Below, in pieces: positions 24,301 through 36,512 of a stretch of DNA of 64,000 nt. The stretch lies in assembly GCF_001522545.3 (NCBI RefSeq), contig NC_031773.1:39209669-39273668 (forward strand). Direction: 5' to 3'. Source of the DNA: Parus major (taxonomy: Eukaryota; Chordata; Aves; Passeriformes; Paridae). The number at the start of each line of letters is the position of its first letter. Position 1 is the stretch's first letter. The notes beneath the pieces were generated by a model that worked only from the letters and a program-made list of their open reading frames with translations, ran no database searches and had not been told where the DNA came from. Both the position numbers and the translations under genes were made by a program.

Positions 24301-27300
24301 GAAGTCAGATTTCTCCTAATGAAAGGAAGTATTGTTCATAATTTACTATGTCTGACATCAGAATTGAAATAATTTAAATTGAGGGATTGGCAGAGAAGTT
24401 TTAAAACCCAGAAACAATACAAAATGCAATAAACAATGAATAATAAAAAAAATTATCTCAGTGGCCTTTGAAAACAGGTTATTATTTTCAGAAAACTGCA
24501 TCAATAAAAATGAGAAATTGTGACCACTGCAAGTACTGAAAAAATTTGCACATATGCCTTAAATAAAAATAATGCAATTATTTAATAACTCAAACATTAA
24601 TGGAAAGATGGCAGTATCATAAGAAAGGAATTCACAAAGTTTAACTCTCCAAAACCAGTGAATTACTGCTTTATTTTCCTTCATGGTAAAGCTGTTTATT
24701 ATCTTGCCTTAGTCAAAATCACTATCTTTATGATGCAAATTCAAACAATAAGAATCCTACTAACAACTTTTGATAGTTTGTATAGTGCAAATTATAGAGC
24801 TGCAGAGAACCAAAATGTATCCTATAAATGTTAAAATTATCCAGACTAGACTTTATGAGCTAACATTTCAAAGATATTGCGCTGATGATTGTCTCAATAG
24901 CTTAGAAAGAGCTGCTGGAAGCCTGAGATATTCCTAGGATATGTTAACTATTAGTATGAAAAGTGACTTTAAGACTCAAATAATTGTGTTTAAAAGTAAA
25001 CTTTCATAAGTGACATATGTAGCTTTCCTTCACTTGGTCCTCTTCACAGAACAGTTTGAAAATCTCTTTATCTGGTTGCTACATATATTTTCCTAAGTGT
25101 TCAGCTAATTTTATTTAGTTCTACGTTGTTAAGTAGTTCTCATATACACCAATCCCTTCTCAACTTCAGACCTATATTCTCAGGTTTATATTTTCACCTT
25201 TTCAGCTCCTAAAAGGGTATGTGTTAAAAGCAGTCAGAAGATACAGTTATCATTTATATTACCAAATCTATCACAAATACAAGTGACAATAATTTTAACC
25301 TTTAGTGAAATTTTTAAAGCAGTGTTTTGCTAAGGGTTTTCTTTAAATATATTCTCGCTACAGACACCTGATGAATGAATTAGAGCTTAAATAAGAAAAC
25401 CTATTTGTTACCCTACTTGTAAACAAGAAAACCTACTGCCCCATGTAGATAGCTCTAATAGATCTTTCATCAGGAGTGTTGAGGCATGGTGTCCTAGACT
25501 ATTGCACCTTGTCAACACCAAAGCTTGGATTCTGAGGTCCTATGCTGTCTCCAAACATCCTGGCAGTTGCTGCATTGTGCCAGGAGCATGGAGAGACAAA
25601 ATCTCTCTTGATAATTGTGGTGATGACATCCTATTGCTTCTGCCACTTTCTGTTTGCCTGAGCTACGTGTGATGTGCACAGTTCCAGGCTTTCAGCTCAC
25701 ACATCCTTTCAGCCCTGCACATCGAGCTCATGATGTGAGCTTGCTGCTACAGGCAGAGCTTGTGACAGTGGGAGAAATGACGGGAGGAAAAAGGTGTCAG
25801 AATACTCTACCTAAGAAAATTGTCACAACTCAGTGGATCAGTGTCAGTGAAGTCACCACATTCATCACCTTTGGAGAGGCTGGACAGTCATATATGCACC
25901 CAGCAGCAGAGAATGCCATTTACAGCAGGCAAACACTAATATAACACTGGAGAACAATTGAATCAGAGCTGCAGATACCCACAGTACGTATTTCCTCCAG
26001 TGAAAATCCACCAGACTTCCAATGATACTGCAGATAGTGGGGTTAGCAATAACCAGGGCAAATTCAGAAGACAAACATCAGTTCTGCTCTCTGCGTGTAT
26101 GATGCTTACCTCCTTTGCAACTGTCAACCTGTTGGTTATACAAACATATTTTTCCCACTTCTGTATTAATTGCTCATAATTTATTTCTGTCATAACTATT
26201 CCTACTTTCAGCCAACTGTTTCAGTCAGGTCCTGCTATTACACTGTGTGTAGCTTTACTTAGAAAACTCATGGGAAGTTCAACCTCACAAAAACTAAGGA
26301 AATCTGTATGTCTACCATTAAAGGAGATTTTTTGCAGGCAAATTTGAGGGCCTGTGGGACATATTATGCCTTACAGACCCAACCACCATTCAGTGTGGAT
26401 ACAGGTAAGTCAGAATACAACGACTTATGGCATACTTGGACTAGGAAAGGTCTTGGAAACAACCTACACAAACACCGACCTGGCCTGTCACAGCCACAGA
26501 AAAAGAGGCCTCCTCCTTAGTTGCAATAAACACACTAACTTTAATCAGTCTAAAACTCAGAAGCATAAAGTAAAATCCCTTCTAGAAAAGAACAGGGTAC
26601 AGGGAACATCTGTTAATTATCTGCCCCACAAATTTCATTTACGAGATTATTGAACTCAGTGTATTTCCAGGTGTGTTGTCAGATGGTTATTCTACAGAAG
26701 GCAGAATTTTAAAGAAAATGCTATAGCTCTGCAAGAGAAAGAGGGAGCAAGAGAGGCCCAAAGAAAAGCATGCTGCAAGAACAACAGTACTTTCTATCAA
26801 CTTTACTGGCATCTGTGAATTTTTTTTAATTTGTTAGGATTTTTATTTTGCTTTGTTTGTTCTCTTTTCTTAATTAACTGTGTTAGCTTGATGAATGCAA
26901 GAGGAAAATTCCACACTTTTTTTTACAAATAGTCACTTTCCACACAACTCAAAAAATAATTTAAATCCAGAATTAAATTAACAAAATCGTAATTGGAGAA
27001 GGATTCTGCAGTAGTCTGCAATAATCAGAAATGTCTCCCCATTTAGGCTAGTGAACTGAGGTCAAGGAAACAGGAACAAATTTACTAATGATACAGGGCA
27101 CTTAGAGCTACATACAGAAAAAAAGCATTTTCCATTACATACATTAGAGCTGTTTTTCTATCACTCATGGAGAAGCAGACACAAAGATATATTTTATTCA
27201 CCATAGACTCATATGTAAAATCCAGTGTTTAAAAAAAGAAACAATACTGACAGGCAAGCCTTCTACATTATGGGAATTGCAAAACAAAAATAAAGGCTAT

Positions 27301-27830
27301 TTCCAACCATGACTGTGGTATTCCTAGACGAGTCAGTATTGTGATATTTGTTCAAGACATCTGTAATAAAGTAGATTTCCAGAAGCTGTTCATAATCTGC
27401 AGGTAGCATTCACACAGTTTCCAGCTAATTACACCACCTTTCCCTCCCTCACTCTGTGCTGTAAGTTCAAAGCAATTAATGTAGTTGAGTGGAAAGGAAT
27501 GATTTAGAAAAGATTTGTTTCATTCTCTATATAGAGCTGAAAAAATTTAATCTCCAGACAAAAGATTGACAATGATTATGCCAAAATGTCAGGTGGCCAA
27601 AAAATTATAGGATTAGACAAAAGATGTTCTATCACAGGTGAAAATATATTGTCAAGTTAGTATGTATTGTAATTAGTATAATGGGCTAGGAAAAAGGAGA
27701 AAATGTGCAACTTGTGAACAAAAAAACATCCAGGCTCAAAATATTTTATAACCAGTCAATAAAAATTTCTGAGGACCACTTGGAAACTTTTGTTAAAATT
27801 CTCATTAATCTTTAAACATGAGTCATTCTA
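21393..27830. other. Mostly AT-rich unique sequence, no gene seen
   Basis: One less AT-rich island is listed separately (about 22150-22460). Another such stretch at about 25480-25940 contains a 96-codon frame (25654-25944) without a recognisable domain. The 103-codon minus frame at 23898-24209 and the frames at 26308-26653 show nothing identifiable. No RNA gene or interspersed repeat was recognised. Confidence 0.45.
22150..22460. other. G/C-richer island, unrecognised, possible old repeat
   Basis: This patch stands out from AT-rich flanks. It contains two nearby copies of GCTTGACCTA (about 22217 and 22242) within similar contexts, and a series of CCTGCCTG/GACCTGG words. A 60-codon frame at 22332-22514 has no recognisable domain. 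It could be a diverged LTR or other interspersed repeat, but I cannot name it. Confidence 0.35.
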
Positions 27831-27907
27831 AAGCAATAAAAAAATGGAAAAACAAACAAAAATACCAAAAAAAAACAAAAATGGAAAAAAAAAACACACC
27901 AAAAAAC
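27831..27907 (+). repeat. A-rich low-complexity sequence
   Basis: About 75 bases of A runs broken by single C, G and T bases, including AACAAACAAA and repeated AAATGGAAAA words. Frames here give only lysine/asparagine-rich chance peptides. Confidence 0.85.
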
Positions 27908-28786
27908 ATTTATCCAAGTCAAAAGCTTCTGCTGTCTGAAATCAATAGCCAAGGTCAAGAATTTTTCTTTATCCAGGAAGAGATCCCACATCCAAAATGC
28001 TAGTCGTAAAGCTACCACAGATAAAACCCAACTGTCAGAAAAAGAGCAATGAAGGGTACAATATACTCCATCAATGAATTGTAGAGCTTCTGTAATTCTT
28101 CAAATCATTTTCCAAGTCTCCAGAAAGAATCTTGTAATCAGAACAGAAAAGAAAGTTAAGTTCAGTCCCACAAGCCTCAAAGGTCTCCTTTCATGAGCAG
28201 GAGAATACTGTCCTCTGGCAGCCAAGAAACAATTCCTTGTCACACACACAGACTACTATTAAATAAAAAATGAAAGAAACCCCATGAATTTTTACACATT
28301 AAGAGAGAGAGAAACAATTTAAAGTTTGTCTTTAGTGAGCACAGACACAGCATTCTGTTTTTATTCTGTGACAATATTATCTAGTCCACTGCAGTTTTGT
28401 GTAACATGTCTAAAACTTAGATGATAACCTCTTCCCCACTGTATCTCATCTAAAGCCCATCAATCTGCAGAGGCCACATGCAGATGACAGATGGCAAGGT
28501 AAGGTGACATGTCTGTATTTTAGGTAACTATAGAATAAAAAGCATTCACACCAGCTGTTCTCCACAGTTGGCTGGCGCCAGAGTTACCTAAATTTGATCT
28601 GCAAAACCTAGTTGATGGACATTTCTGTTCAGTTGTTCTTTGAGAATTCTCTGAGAATTTTTTCACTCCACTTATCCTTATTTCTAAACTCCACCAAGGT
28701 TCTCAGTAAACATAGGGATGCCTAGAATTCATCTATTCTTTTTCTGTGGCACATTATCTGATAAGAGTGCTAGCATATGTGTGCTA

Positions 28787-28808
28787 TGCATATATATATA
28801 TATATGCA
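28787..28808. repeat. (TA)n inside a 22-bp perfect palindrome
   Basis: A (TA)n run is framed by TGCA on both sides, which makes all 22 bases self-complementary. Such a site can extrude a cruciform or behave as an unstable microsatellite. Confidence 0.9.
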
Positions 28809-31446
28809 CACAGGCATTTTATGTGCATTGAAGAATAAAATTAGACAATATGATATAATTTTATTTCATTTGCAAGAAAGATATATAAGCTGTATTATTC
28901 ATTGCTGCAGTAGGGTTTATATGTATTTGAAAACACAGTGGCTTCTAATGGTTCTGTTTATTGTGAAGAAGGGTTAAGGGGGAATACTCTGTGTGGACCC
29001 TTTGGTGAAAATGAACTTAAAAATTGACTGAAATCCTGTATTTGACAGAAGACCAGAACACAGCAGTTCAGCATACCTTTCAAAACTAAGTAAAACATCA
29101 TTTCCCTTTAGGCACAACTAAAGGGAAATGAAAGTGTTCAGCAAACATCATAATCTTTCTGGTTTTTGCGTCACTAAAATAAACAAATGCTAGTATGTAG
29201 ACTACATTTTTGTCCTGGATCTGTAACATACAAAAATGTTGGGGGTTCTCAAAGCATATTGTGTGTAAGCTGTGAACCTGGACTTCCTTGGCATCAAAAG
29301 GATGCTTTGGGAAGTGATGGTGCCCCTTCGCTCTGCTCTGCCTGGTTGGAACAGGGAGTAGCACGTCTCACTCCTTCCAAACAAAGCATTCTGCAAGTGG
29401 CAAAAAATATGTTGTACCACCAAAGGACAACTGAGATTTTCTTAAATCTTACTTGTGCTCTAGAAAAGTTCTACAGTATTCCCTCTTAATAAAACCATTA
29501 CTTGCTGCTTTTCTTCTTATTCACTTTCCACAACTGGTAAAGGAGTGATACGGGATGTAGACTGAAAATTTATGGATTTTCACATTCTGAACAGAAACTG
29601 AAAATTCCATTAAGAGTTCCATGACCTTGAGTAATTTTTGGTTACCTTTATCTACTTTTATTCCAGAAGATTCTTGGCTACAATCAGGTTTCCAAGACAC
29701 TGAGTACGAGAATGTGTAAACACATTAAAAGTTATTGAGAAGGGACATTTCTAATATGAAAAATCTGAAGCTAAAGAAAACTTTGAAAACTGCATCTTAA
29801 AAATTGAATGCAGATTATTGGAGAGAGCATAACACAATCAATATGCTGAACCTGCTTATATTTTCACTCACAGTCACAACAAATTCAAATACATTGCTGC
29901 TTTCCTGTTGAAAAAATAACTTCATGTGAAAAGAAATAAGAAAAAAGAACTTCACGTTCTTTCAACAGACAGAAACTATACTTCTTCCTCAGTTTTCACA
30001 GGCAGAATTAATTATTTGGGTTTGTGTTTTGGATATACTATTCTTCCTTATGTTTGATCAACAAAGAATGATATTTAACTTTAAAACCTGGCATTTTTTT
30101 TAACAATACTTGGCCAACTTCAGCTGTTTTAAAATACTCTGTTCTTACTCCAAAGTCTTGAATCACAATCTTTCTTGAATGAAATTATCTGATCAGCTAA
30201 TGATTTTATTTCTGATATTCATATTGATAAAATATATGAGAAAATTATTTTCCAATTAATAGAAATGAAAAATTCAACACATAAATACAACAATATTCTA
30301 ACTGTATTCTTGAGAACCTTTTAACATATAACAAGAAAATAGAAGTATATAATTGCAATTGATATTCTCAGGATTACAATAGGTCAGGTGGAAATCTTGA
30401 CAGATTTCTGCAGAACACATAAAAATGTAAATGAATCTAGCTTTCCTTTCTCGGTTGATTTAACAAATGTAAGGCTTTTCTTTTCCTGAAACAAACACTG
30501 TTTGCCTCTTTAGTATTTTGAACAGGACCGCAAGTCTGGACATGTTTTATGTGGCAGAAACAGGGGAGAGGTAAAGAGCTAAAACATCGTATACAAGTAG
30601 TCTTGTTTTTCTGTTTTCTCTGAAAGTATAAAGTAAATAAATACATAGTTTAAAATTTTTATAAGAGTAATCATACTATAAAATAATGCAGTGATAGGTC
30701 TTGTCACTGATCATGACTTACTGCACTTTCTATAGAGATCGCCAGAATTTACTTTATTTGGCTTGGTGAAAAACAAGTGCATAGTCACAAACTGATAGTC
30801 CTGTAAGTCCCACCTGTTAGGTGCCACAGGAAGTATTCTTTAGGAGTATTTTTGTCAATAGCTCTAGTTGTTTTTGAGAATTCAAATAGGTTCCTATGCA
30901 ACCAAATGAACTGAGAAGGAACAGCTCTGTTGGCATTCCACCTTATCTAGTATTCTGCTCAAAATTAACATCTTTGATTTTTTTGCACATTAGGAGAGAG
31001 GAAAAAAAGTAAAATTAACTATTGCTTAGATAAATTCAATTTTTGCTTCCCTTTGGTCTGCAGTTGGGCAGTTCTTAAGCTCCCTGATACTCTGGTTCTG
31101 CTCCAGTTAGATGTTCTCTTTTGACTCTGGAAGACACATGCTTGGTTGAAAATTATTCATACACTGTGGAGTTTCCATTCAGACTATATATTTTATAGCA
31201 CTGTATTTTTATATATATACTGCAGCAGTACGAAATAGCAACCTGACACTACGTTTTTCAAGTGGTATTGCAACATACACAGATGCCATAAAATTGTCTC
31301 CTTCCATGAGAAAACTATCGCTCTGTGATTCATTCCAAAATCAGAAGGGAAGGATTAACATGTGGGAATACAGGAAGGGTGCAACCCACAGCCTTTCCAG
31401 ATCCCATATTAAAATTCACTTCTGAGGGATGCTATACGTCAGAGAA

Positions 31447-31487
31447 TTTTATATATTATATATATATAAAATATAAATATATATAAA
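31447..31487. repeat. AT-only simple sequence
   Basis: About 40 bases made only of A and T, with TATATATATA and ATATAAATATATATAAAA words. Confidence 0.85.
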
Positions 31488-32270
31488 AGTGACACTTCAA
31501 AGCAGAAATCAAATGTTAACGCATAAAATAGGTCTGAAAATATTTGTGCTTATGGATCTCCATTTTACAAAGGAAAGGGATGTACAGAGAACTTTGGTAC
31601 ATCATGTTATCTTCCTTGCTCAGCACCAGATTCTTAAAGAAGCAGTAAGTTGCTTTCATTTTCTCCAGACATCTGAAAACTGTACAACTGAGGTGAATAC
31701 CTCTTTTAATCTTCAGTGGAGAGAGAAGCTTTTAAGATTAATTGTTTCCCTTCCTTTAAATGTCTGCGTCTCATTACTAATAACAGAGGATTCACAAAAG
31801 GAATTATTTAGATTTATACTTTCAGACAATTAAGTTACTGCCAATTTATCCCACAGAGTGACAATTTAGTGCTCTGCTTTGCTAAGCTGACAATCAGCTG
31901 ATCAACAGCACTTATCAACACCAGGCTTAAAATTTCTTTCTTCTTAAATACTAGTTTTACTACCCAGCAAAGATAACCATGCTTTTATTCCCATCTGAAT
32001 TGCCCTTAAATGAGTAGCACTATCCCAGAGGGAATGTAAACCTTAAAAGATGGGTTATTACTGCAAAATATCAAACTCAGAATATGCAAATGTACAGCAA
32101 GCACCTTGTAATTCGTAATCTATTTCTTGACAAGAATAGCTGCAGACTAAAGTTATACAGGCATATTGAACAGAAGATAGCTGATCTGAATTAATTTCTC
32201 AGCAAATCAAATCAATACAAATTTGCCTTGTAAATAAAAGTAATAGTGTGATGTTACTTCCAATGAAAAC

Positions 32271-32312
32271 AGAAGAGAAAGAGGAAGAAGAGGAAGAGGG
32301 AAAAGAAGAATA
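32271..32312 (+). repeat. GA-rich tract (GAA/GAG)
   Basis: A polypurine stretch with GAGGAAGAAGAGGAAGAGGG-type units. Confidence 0.85.
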
Positions 32313-33740
32313 AGGACTTATGGGAAAGCTGAACTGTTCCTGCTACTTAAAATTCACATTTCTGTTTGCCTTAACTGGTAACTTGAAATAAGTCTTGAAA
32401 ACCATTGCAATAGTATGCTATTGAATAAAGTCACTTCTTGTTAAATAAAGGGAACACAAAGCTTATGCCTACAGTTCTAGTTGGCGAGATTACTGGTGTT
32501 TTCTGAGTAATTATTACAAAGACCCTTAGAATTGTTTATTCTGGAGGGGAAAAAACTATGACTATGCATTCACTTAAGCTAATCGGTTCATTAGGATCAT
32601 TGAAAACCTCAGAGGAAAGAAAGAAACTAATTCTTTACTTGGATTCCATGTCATACTAGAATTCTCAGAATAATTTGGAACTATTAACACTTTAATTTCT
32701 ATTAAAATAAATTGTCCAAATGAAGCTTTAACACAATCAGCAGGATGAAGCACTAATAAACTCAGGAAAATTATTTGAATAACATGGATTATTAAATTCT
32801 GAGTCATTTCATCTTACAGCTGGATCCAATTTTATCCCAGAAGCATCCTTCCAGGTCTGTGAAACTTCAATTTGATCTGTGATCTTGGTTTTTTTTCAAG
32901 TTTGCTTAGTGCATTTGCATGATCACAACTTCCTTCCCCTCTTTTCCTGACTATAAAATGGTGAGACCACTTCCATTTCATTCTTCAACTTCACATAAAA
33001 AAGACCATTAATTTTGAAAAGTTACATCCCGATTAAGATATAAATTAAAGACTGCAAAGACTGTAAAGTCCATTTGCATGTCATTCTAGTGCAGATTAAG
33101 TCAGCAATTCTTGAGTCTGCAGAAAATGTTGATTTTGTAACTTTTTCAGTGTTTTTTTCGATGTAAAACCTTTTCAATGAAAATTATTATCTTTAGGGAT
33201 GACATACTAACTTCTCCAAATGTAATAATGTTGTTCTGAGTGGGAATGAACATGTGCATTTTTAGATTGGAAAACTTTTGATATCAAGCTTGCAAAATAG
33301 AGGAAATTCTTTCCAATGACATGCATGTCTAACTTTTGCTGTAGACACAGCAGATTGCAGTAACTGGGAATTTTCTAAGATTGCTATCTGACTGCTAGCC
33401 TATAATTGAAAATGGTGGTGCTTTTAAACTCTCAATAAGTCACAAATATCGTACTTTTGGCATGCTTATGCGAGAGAGTAGTCTTATTTTCTACCTGCAT
33501 ACATGCATGAATTTTGAAAGTCACTTATTTTTCTCAAAATCTATGTGTCAAACTAATCCGAAAACATGCGTGAGAAGATTTATTCTTAATTATATTTATT
33601 ATGCCTATACCTGGTTTTATAACAATATAGGATGGGAAATCCTATGGCAGAGTTTTTCCTATCTCTTAGCTACTTTGGCTCTTTGATCTTATATCAGATA
33701 CTTCTCCCTGAAATCCTTTAATCCTTTAATCATACTAAAT

Positions 33741-33862
33741 AACCCCAGGCACCAGTACAGGCTGGGGGCTGACCTGCAGGAAAACTGGTTTGCAGAGAAG
33801 AACCTGGAGGTCCTAGTGGACAATAAGTGTCCATGAGCCAGCATTCTGTGCCTTCATCAAGC
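33741..33862 (+). mobile_element. CR1 ORF2 C-terminal fragment, sense
   Basis: One plus-strand frame reads like the CR1 ORF2 C-terminal block RYQYRLGADLQENWFAEKNL followed by EVLVDNK, corresponding to the usual GADxxE....EKDLGVLVDNKL. It continues with a degraded AKKAN region around 33835-33862. Both ends are cut: neither the RT core nor the 3' UTR is present next to it. It is a small relic with no coding capacity. Confidence 0.78.
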
Positions 33863-36394
33863 ACTGTTAAGGTAAATCACAGTCAAGAAGTGTTTCTAAA
33901 GGACTTTTAAATGAGGAATAGCTAGTGGGATGGGTGGCTTAGCTATCAAGGCTTGATTGTTCCTAAGTTCCAAACAGGCACCCAGATAATTAAAATGTAA
34001 TTTTCCTTCCTGAGAAATTAAGGGGTTCTTCATAATTCTGATATAGCCAAAAGGTTTATTTTGTGAAAATAAAGCTTGGTGTTCTGTGGGTCTTCTCTTA
34101 GGCCTGGGTCTGGCCATGACTGCAGGACCCCTGTGCAGTGCCTCTGCCCAACCTGCAGGTTAAGATGTGAGCTGGAGGACAGCCGTGAAAGGAGGGAGCT
34201 ACACTGTGGAAGCCAGGGTCATGAAAAGCTGAGACAAAACAATCATAGGTGTTTCCAAGGTGATTTAAGAAGCAGCTTAAATATTCATGGCATGTGATTG
34301 CAATAATGGGCTCTACATACATAGAAAGGAAAAGTAACGCAAAAGTGTTGAAGACGTGACAAAAGGAATTACAAAATTACAACTATAATCTTTCTTAAGG
34401 TGACAAGGTGTATTCAGGGTATTTATTTACTTTTTTAAAAATACTGAGAATGAGGAATTTCTGATTCTTCCAGAATACATTTAGAAAGATGAGTTAAATT
34501 AGCTACAAAAAAACCCCAACATTAACATATACAGTTCTGAACACAGAAAAAAGACCTTTACCTAAACAAGTTCTGACATTTACCATCTCCACTATAATAA
34601 ATTCACTAAGGGAAAGCATATACTTTCTTAAGAAAACATACGCCCATTGTTTTTTCTTAATCGTACCTGACATCCTCCCCGCCAAGATATATTTTTCTAC
34701 TACAGTGCAAATATCCCATCCAACAGAGATCAGTTTTTGCCAAACTTGCATGATGGGTAGAAAAATATAAACACACATTTTTCAATAATAAGCCAGGCAT
34801 ATGGAAGACGAACGCAATTCTTTTATTTAAAATTAGCATTGGCTAGCTTGAGTATTTTCTCTCTGAATGTACGTCATCATTCACATTTTTTCCAAATATG
34901 GACTCTTTTTCTGTCTTGTTAATTCAATATATTTAATTGTAAATAGTTTGCATGTGGTGAACTAAAATATTATTGCTCAAACTTTTAAATATCGCTTTGA
35001 GTTGCATTTGGATGGGTAGGAACTTGGACAAAAACTCAGATTCTATTTTGTGCTAAAACATACCACAGCTTCATAGATCAGATTGAATCATTCAAAGATC
35101 ATATTTTATTCACAAAAAGACATGGAAGTGCTAGCTGTATATGTTCACAAAATGCTTTCTAATGCAAATATTTCCCAAAACATAAAAAATGCAAATTATT
35201 CTATCTTTGCTGTCAAAACTCAAACATTTCCAGAAAGTCATAGTTAACAGCTCCAGGTACATATATATATATATTTTAAATGAATGTAAGATCCATTAAG
35301 AATACAGAATTATCTCTGCTTTATAGTAGTTGTCCTCCTTTTTTTCATACTGCTGTTCATAAGAAGGTGACATATATTTGGTCTCACTTACAAAATCCCA
35401 AAATAGTAACAATTATTTTTTGTTAAAGATTCAGATGCAAAATAAGCCTTGAAAAGGGAATACTGACAACTTTGGTCACACAAGCATTGGATGTAAACTT
35501 TGCTTCAGCTCTTAACTATCATCCTCTCCCTTTGTTCAAAATGGAATGGTGCAGAATGGAAATTTCTTGACCAGGTTCTGACTGGAAATTGTATCATCTG
35601 CTGATCTTTGGTACATAAAGTGCTGTACCGTGACACTGGTCGAAGTTCTAGATCAAGCTCTAGATCTGCAGCTGGTGCTCAGTATTCTTCTACAGCTTTG
35701 GGAATGTTTTACCTCTGCAGACAAGCACAACACCCTTTACATTGCTGAAAGACTGCCTTCTGAACTATTTTGTATGAAAGAGTAAGAAAAGATAATTGTC
35801 CTCAAACTTGCAAAAGTTCTTAAAGGACCTTTGTTCTCTTTACTGGAATGAAAAGACACTTTATCACTGGCTTCTTAAAATTATTTTAACGTTATTTTCT
35901 GATTCTGCACTCTATTTGTGCTAAATTCTAAATGTATTTTATGTCATACAAAACAGTTTTAGTGCTGCTACAATTTTTTCAATCGATTTACATAGATTGT
36001 AAACTTGATATGCTTCATTTGGAATATTTCTTATACACCAGACCCAACTCATAAATACTAGACATTACAGTTGTGGAAATAAATCACTGTATGTGTTCTC
36101 TTTACCCTATACCAGTGTGATTTCCTGATCTATATTCTCTAGCTGAACTTAGAAATACAGTTTTCATATTTAACTTCTAAAGTGTAGTTCTTCAATATTC
36201 GGTCTTGAAATTAAACAGTAATAAAGACATCTCCACATTCCTAATTCTCAACTCAAAAATGGTGCTTTCCGATTCAATATTGTTAACAAGCTCAGCTGGA
36301 ATTAATCAGAAGAACAAACTAGTTAGTGGCCCAACAAGATTTTAAAAAGGCCCAGTTAAGTAATAAAACTATTTCTACCTATGTCTTCACATCC
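33863..36394. other. AT-rich unique sequence, no gene seen
   Basis: A less AT-rich stretch at about 34085-34235 carries overlapping 73- and 74-codon frames on opposite strands, with no recognisable domain. An (AT)n run lies at 35261-35274. Nothing else could be supported. Confidence 0.5.
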
Positions 36395-36512
36395 AATTCT
36401 GATCATCTGGAACCAATCCTGTGCAATGTGCTGTAGGATGACCATGTTTGAGCAGGAAAGTTGGACGTGATGGTCCCTTCCAAACTTAGACATTGTGTAA
36501 TTCTGTGATCAT
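36395..36512 (+). mobile_element. CR1 3'-end fragment, sense
   Basis: TTGAGCAGGAAAGTTGGACG, then TGATGGTCCCTTCCAAAC and the terminal TGTAATTCTGTGATCATGAG, is the CR1 3' UTR and tail. About 115 bases remain of a 5'-truncated copy. The left boundary is approximate. Confidence 0.8.

Larger units (their letters stand above)
27908..33740. other. AT-rich unique sequence, no gene seen
   Basis: This contains short simple repeats listed separately. The best frame, 114 codons at 31489-31833, has no domain, and its composition fits AT-rich noncoding DNA. Overlapping frames on both strands at 29098-29489 lie in a slightly less AT-rich patch, with nothing recognisable. Confidence 0.5.

Noticed and set aside
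31489..31833. 114-codon frame, with a weak resemblance of 31560-31620 to a MIR-type core
   Set aside because: No domain; the resemblance to an ancient SINE core is too short and imprecise to claim.
35640..35680. Repeated TCTAGATC words
   Set aside because: Two short copies close together, with no extended repeat or dyad; probably chance.
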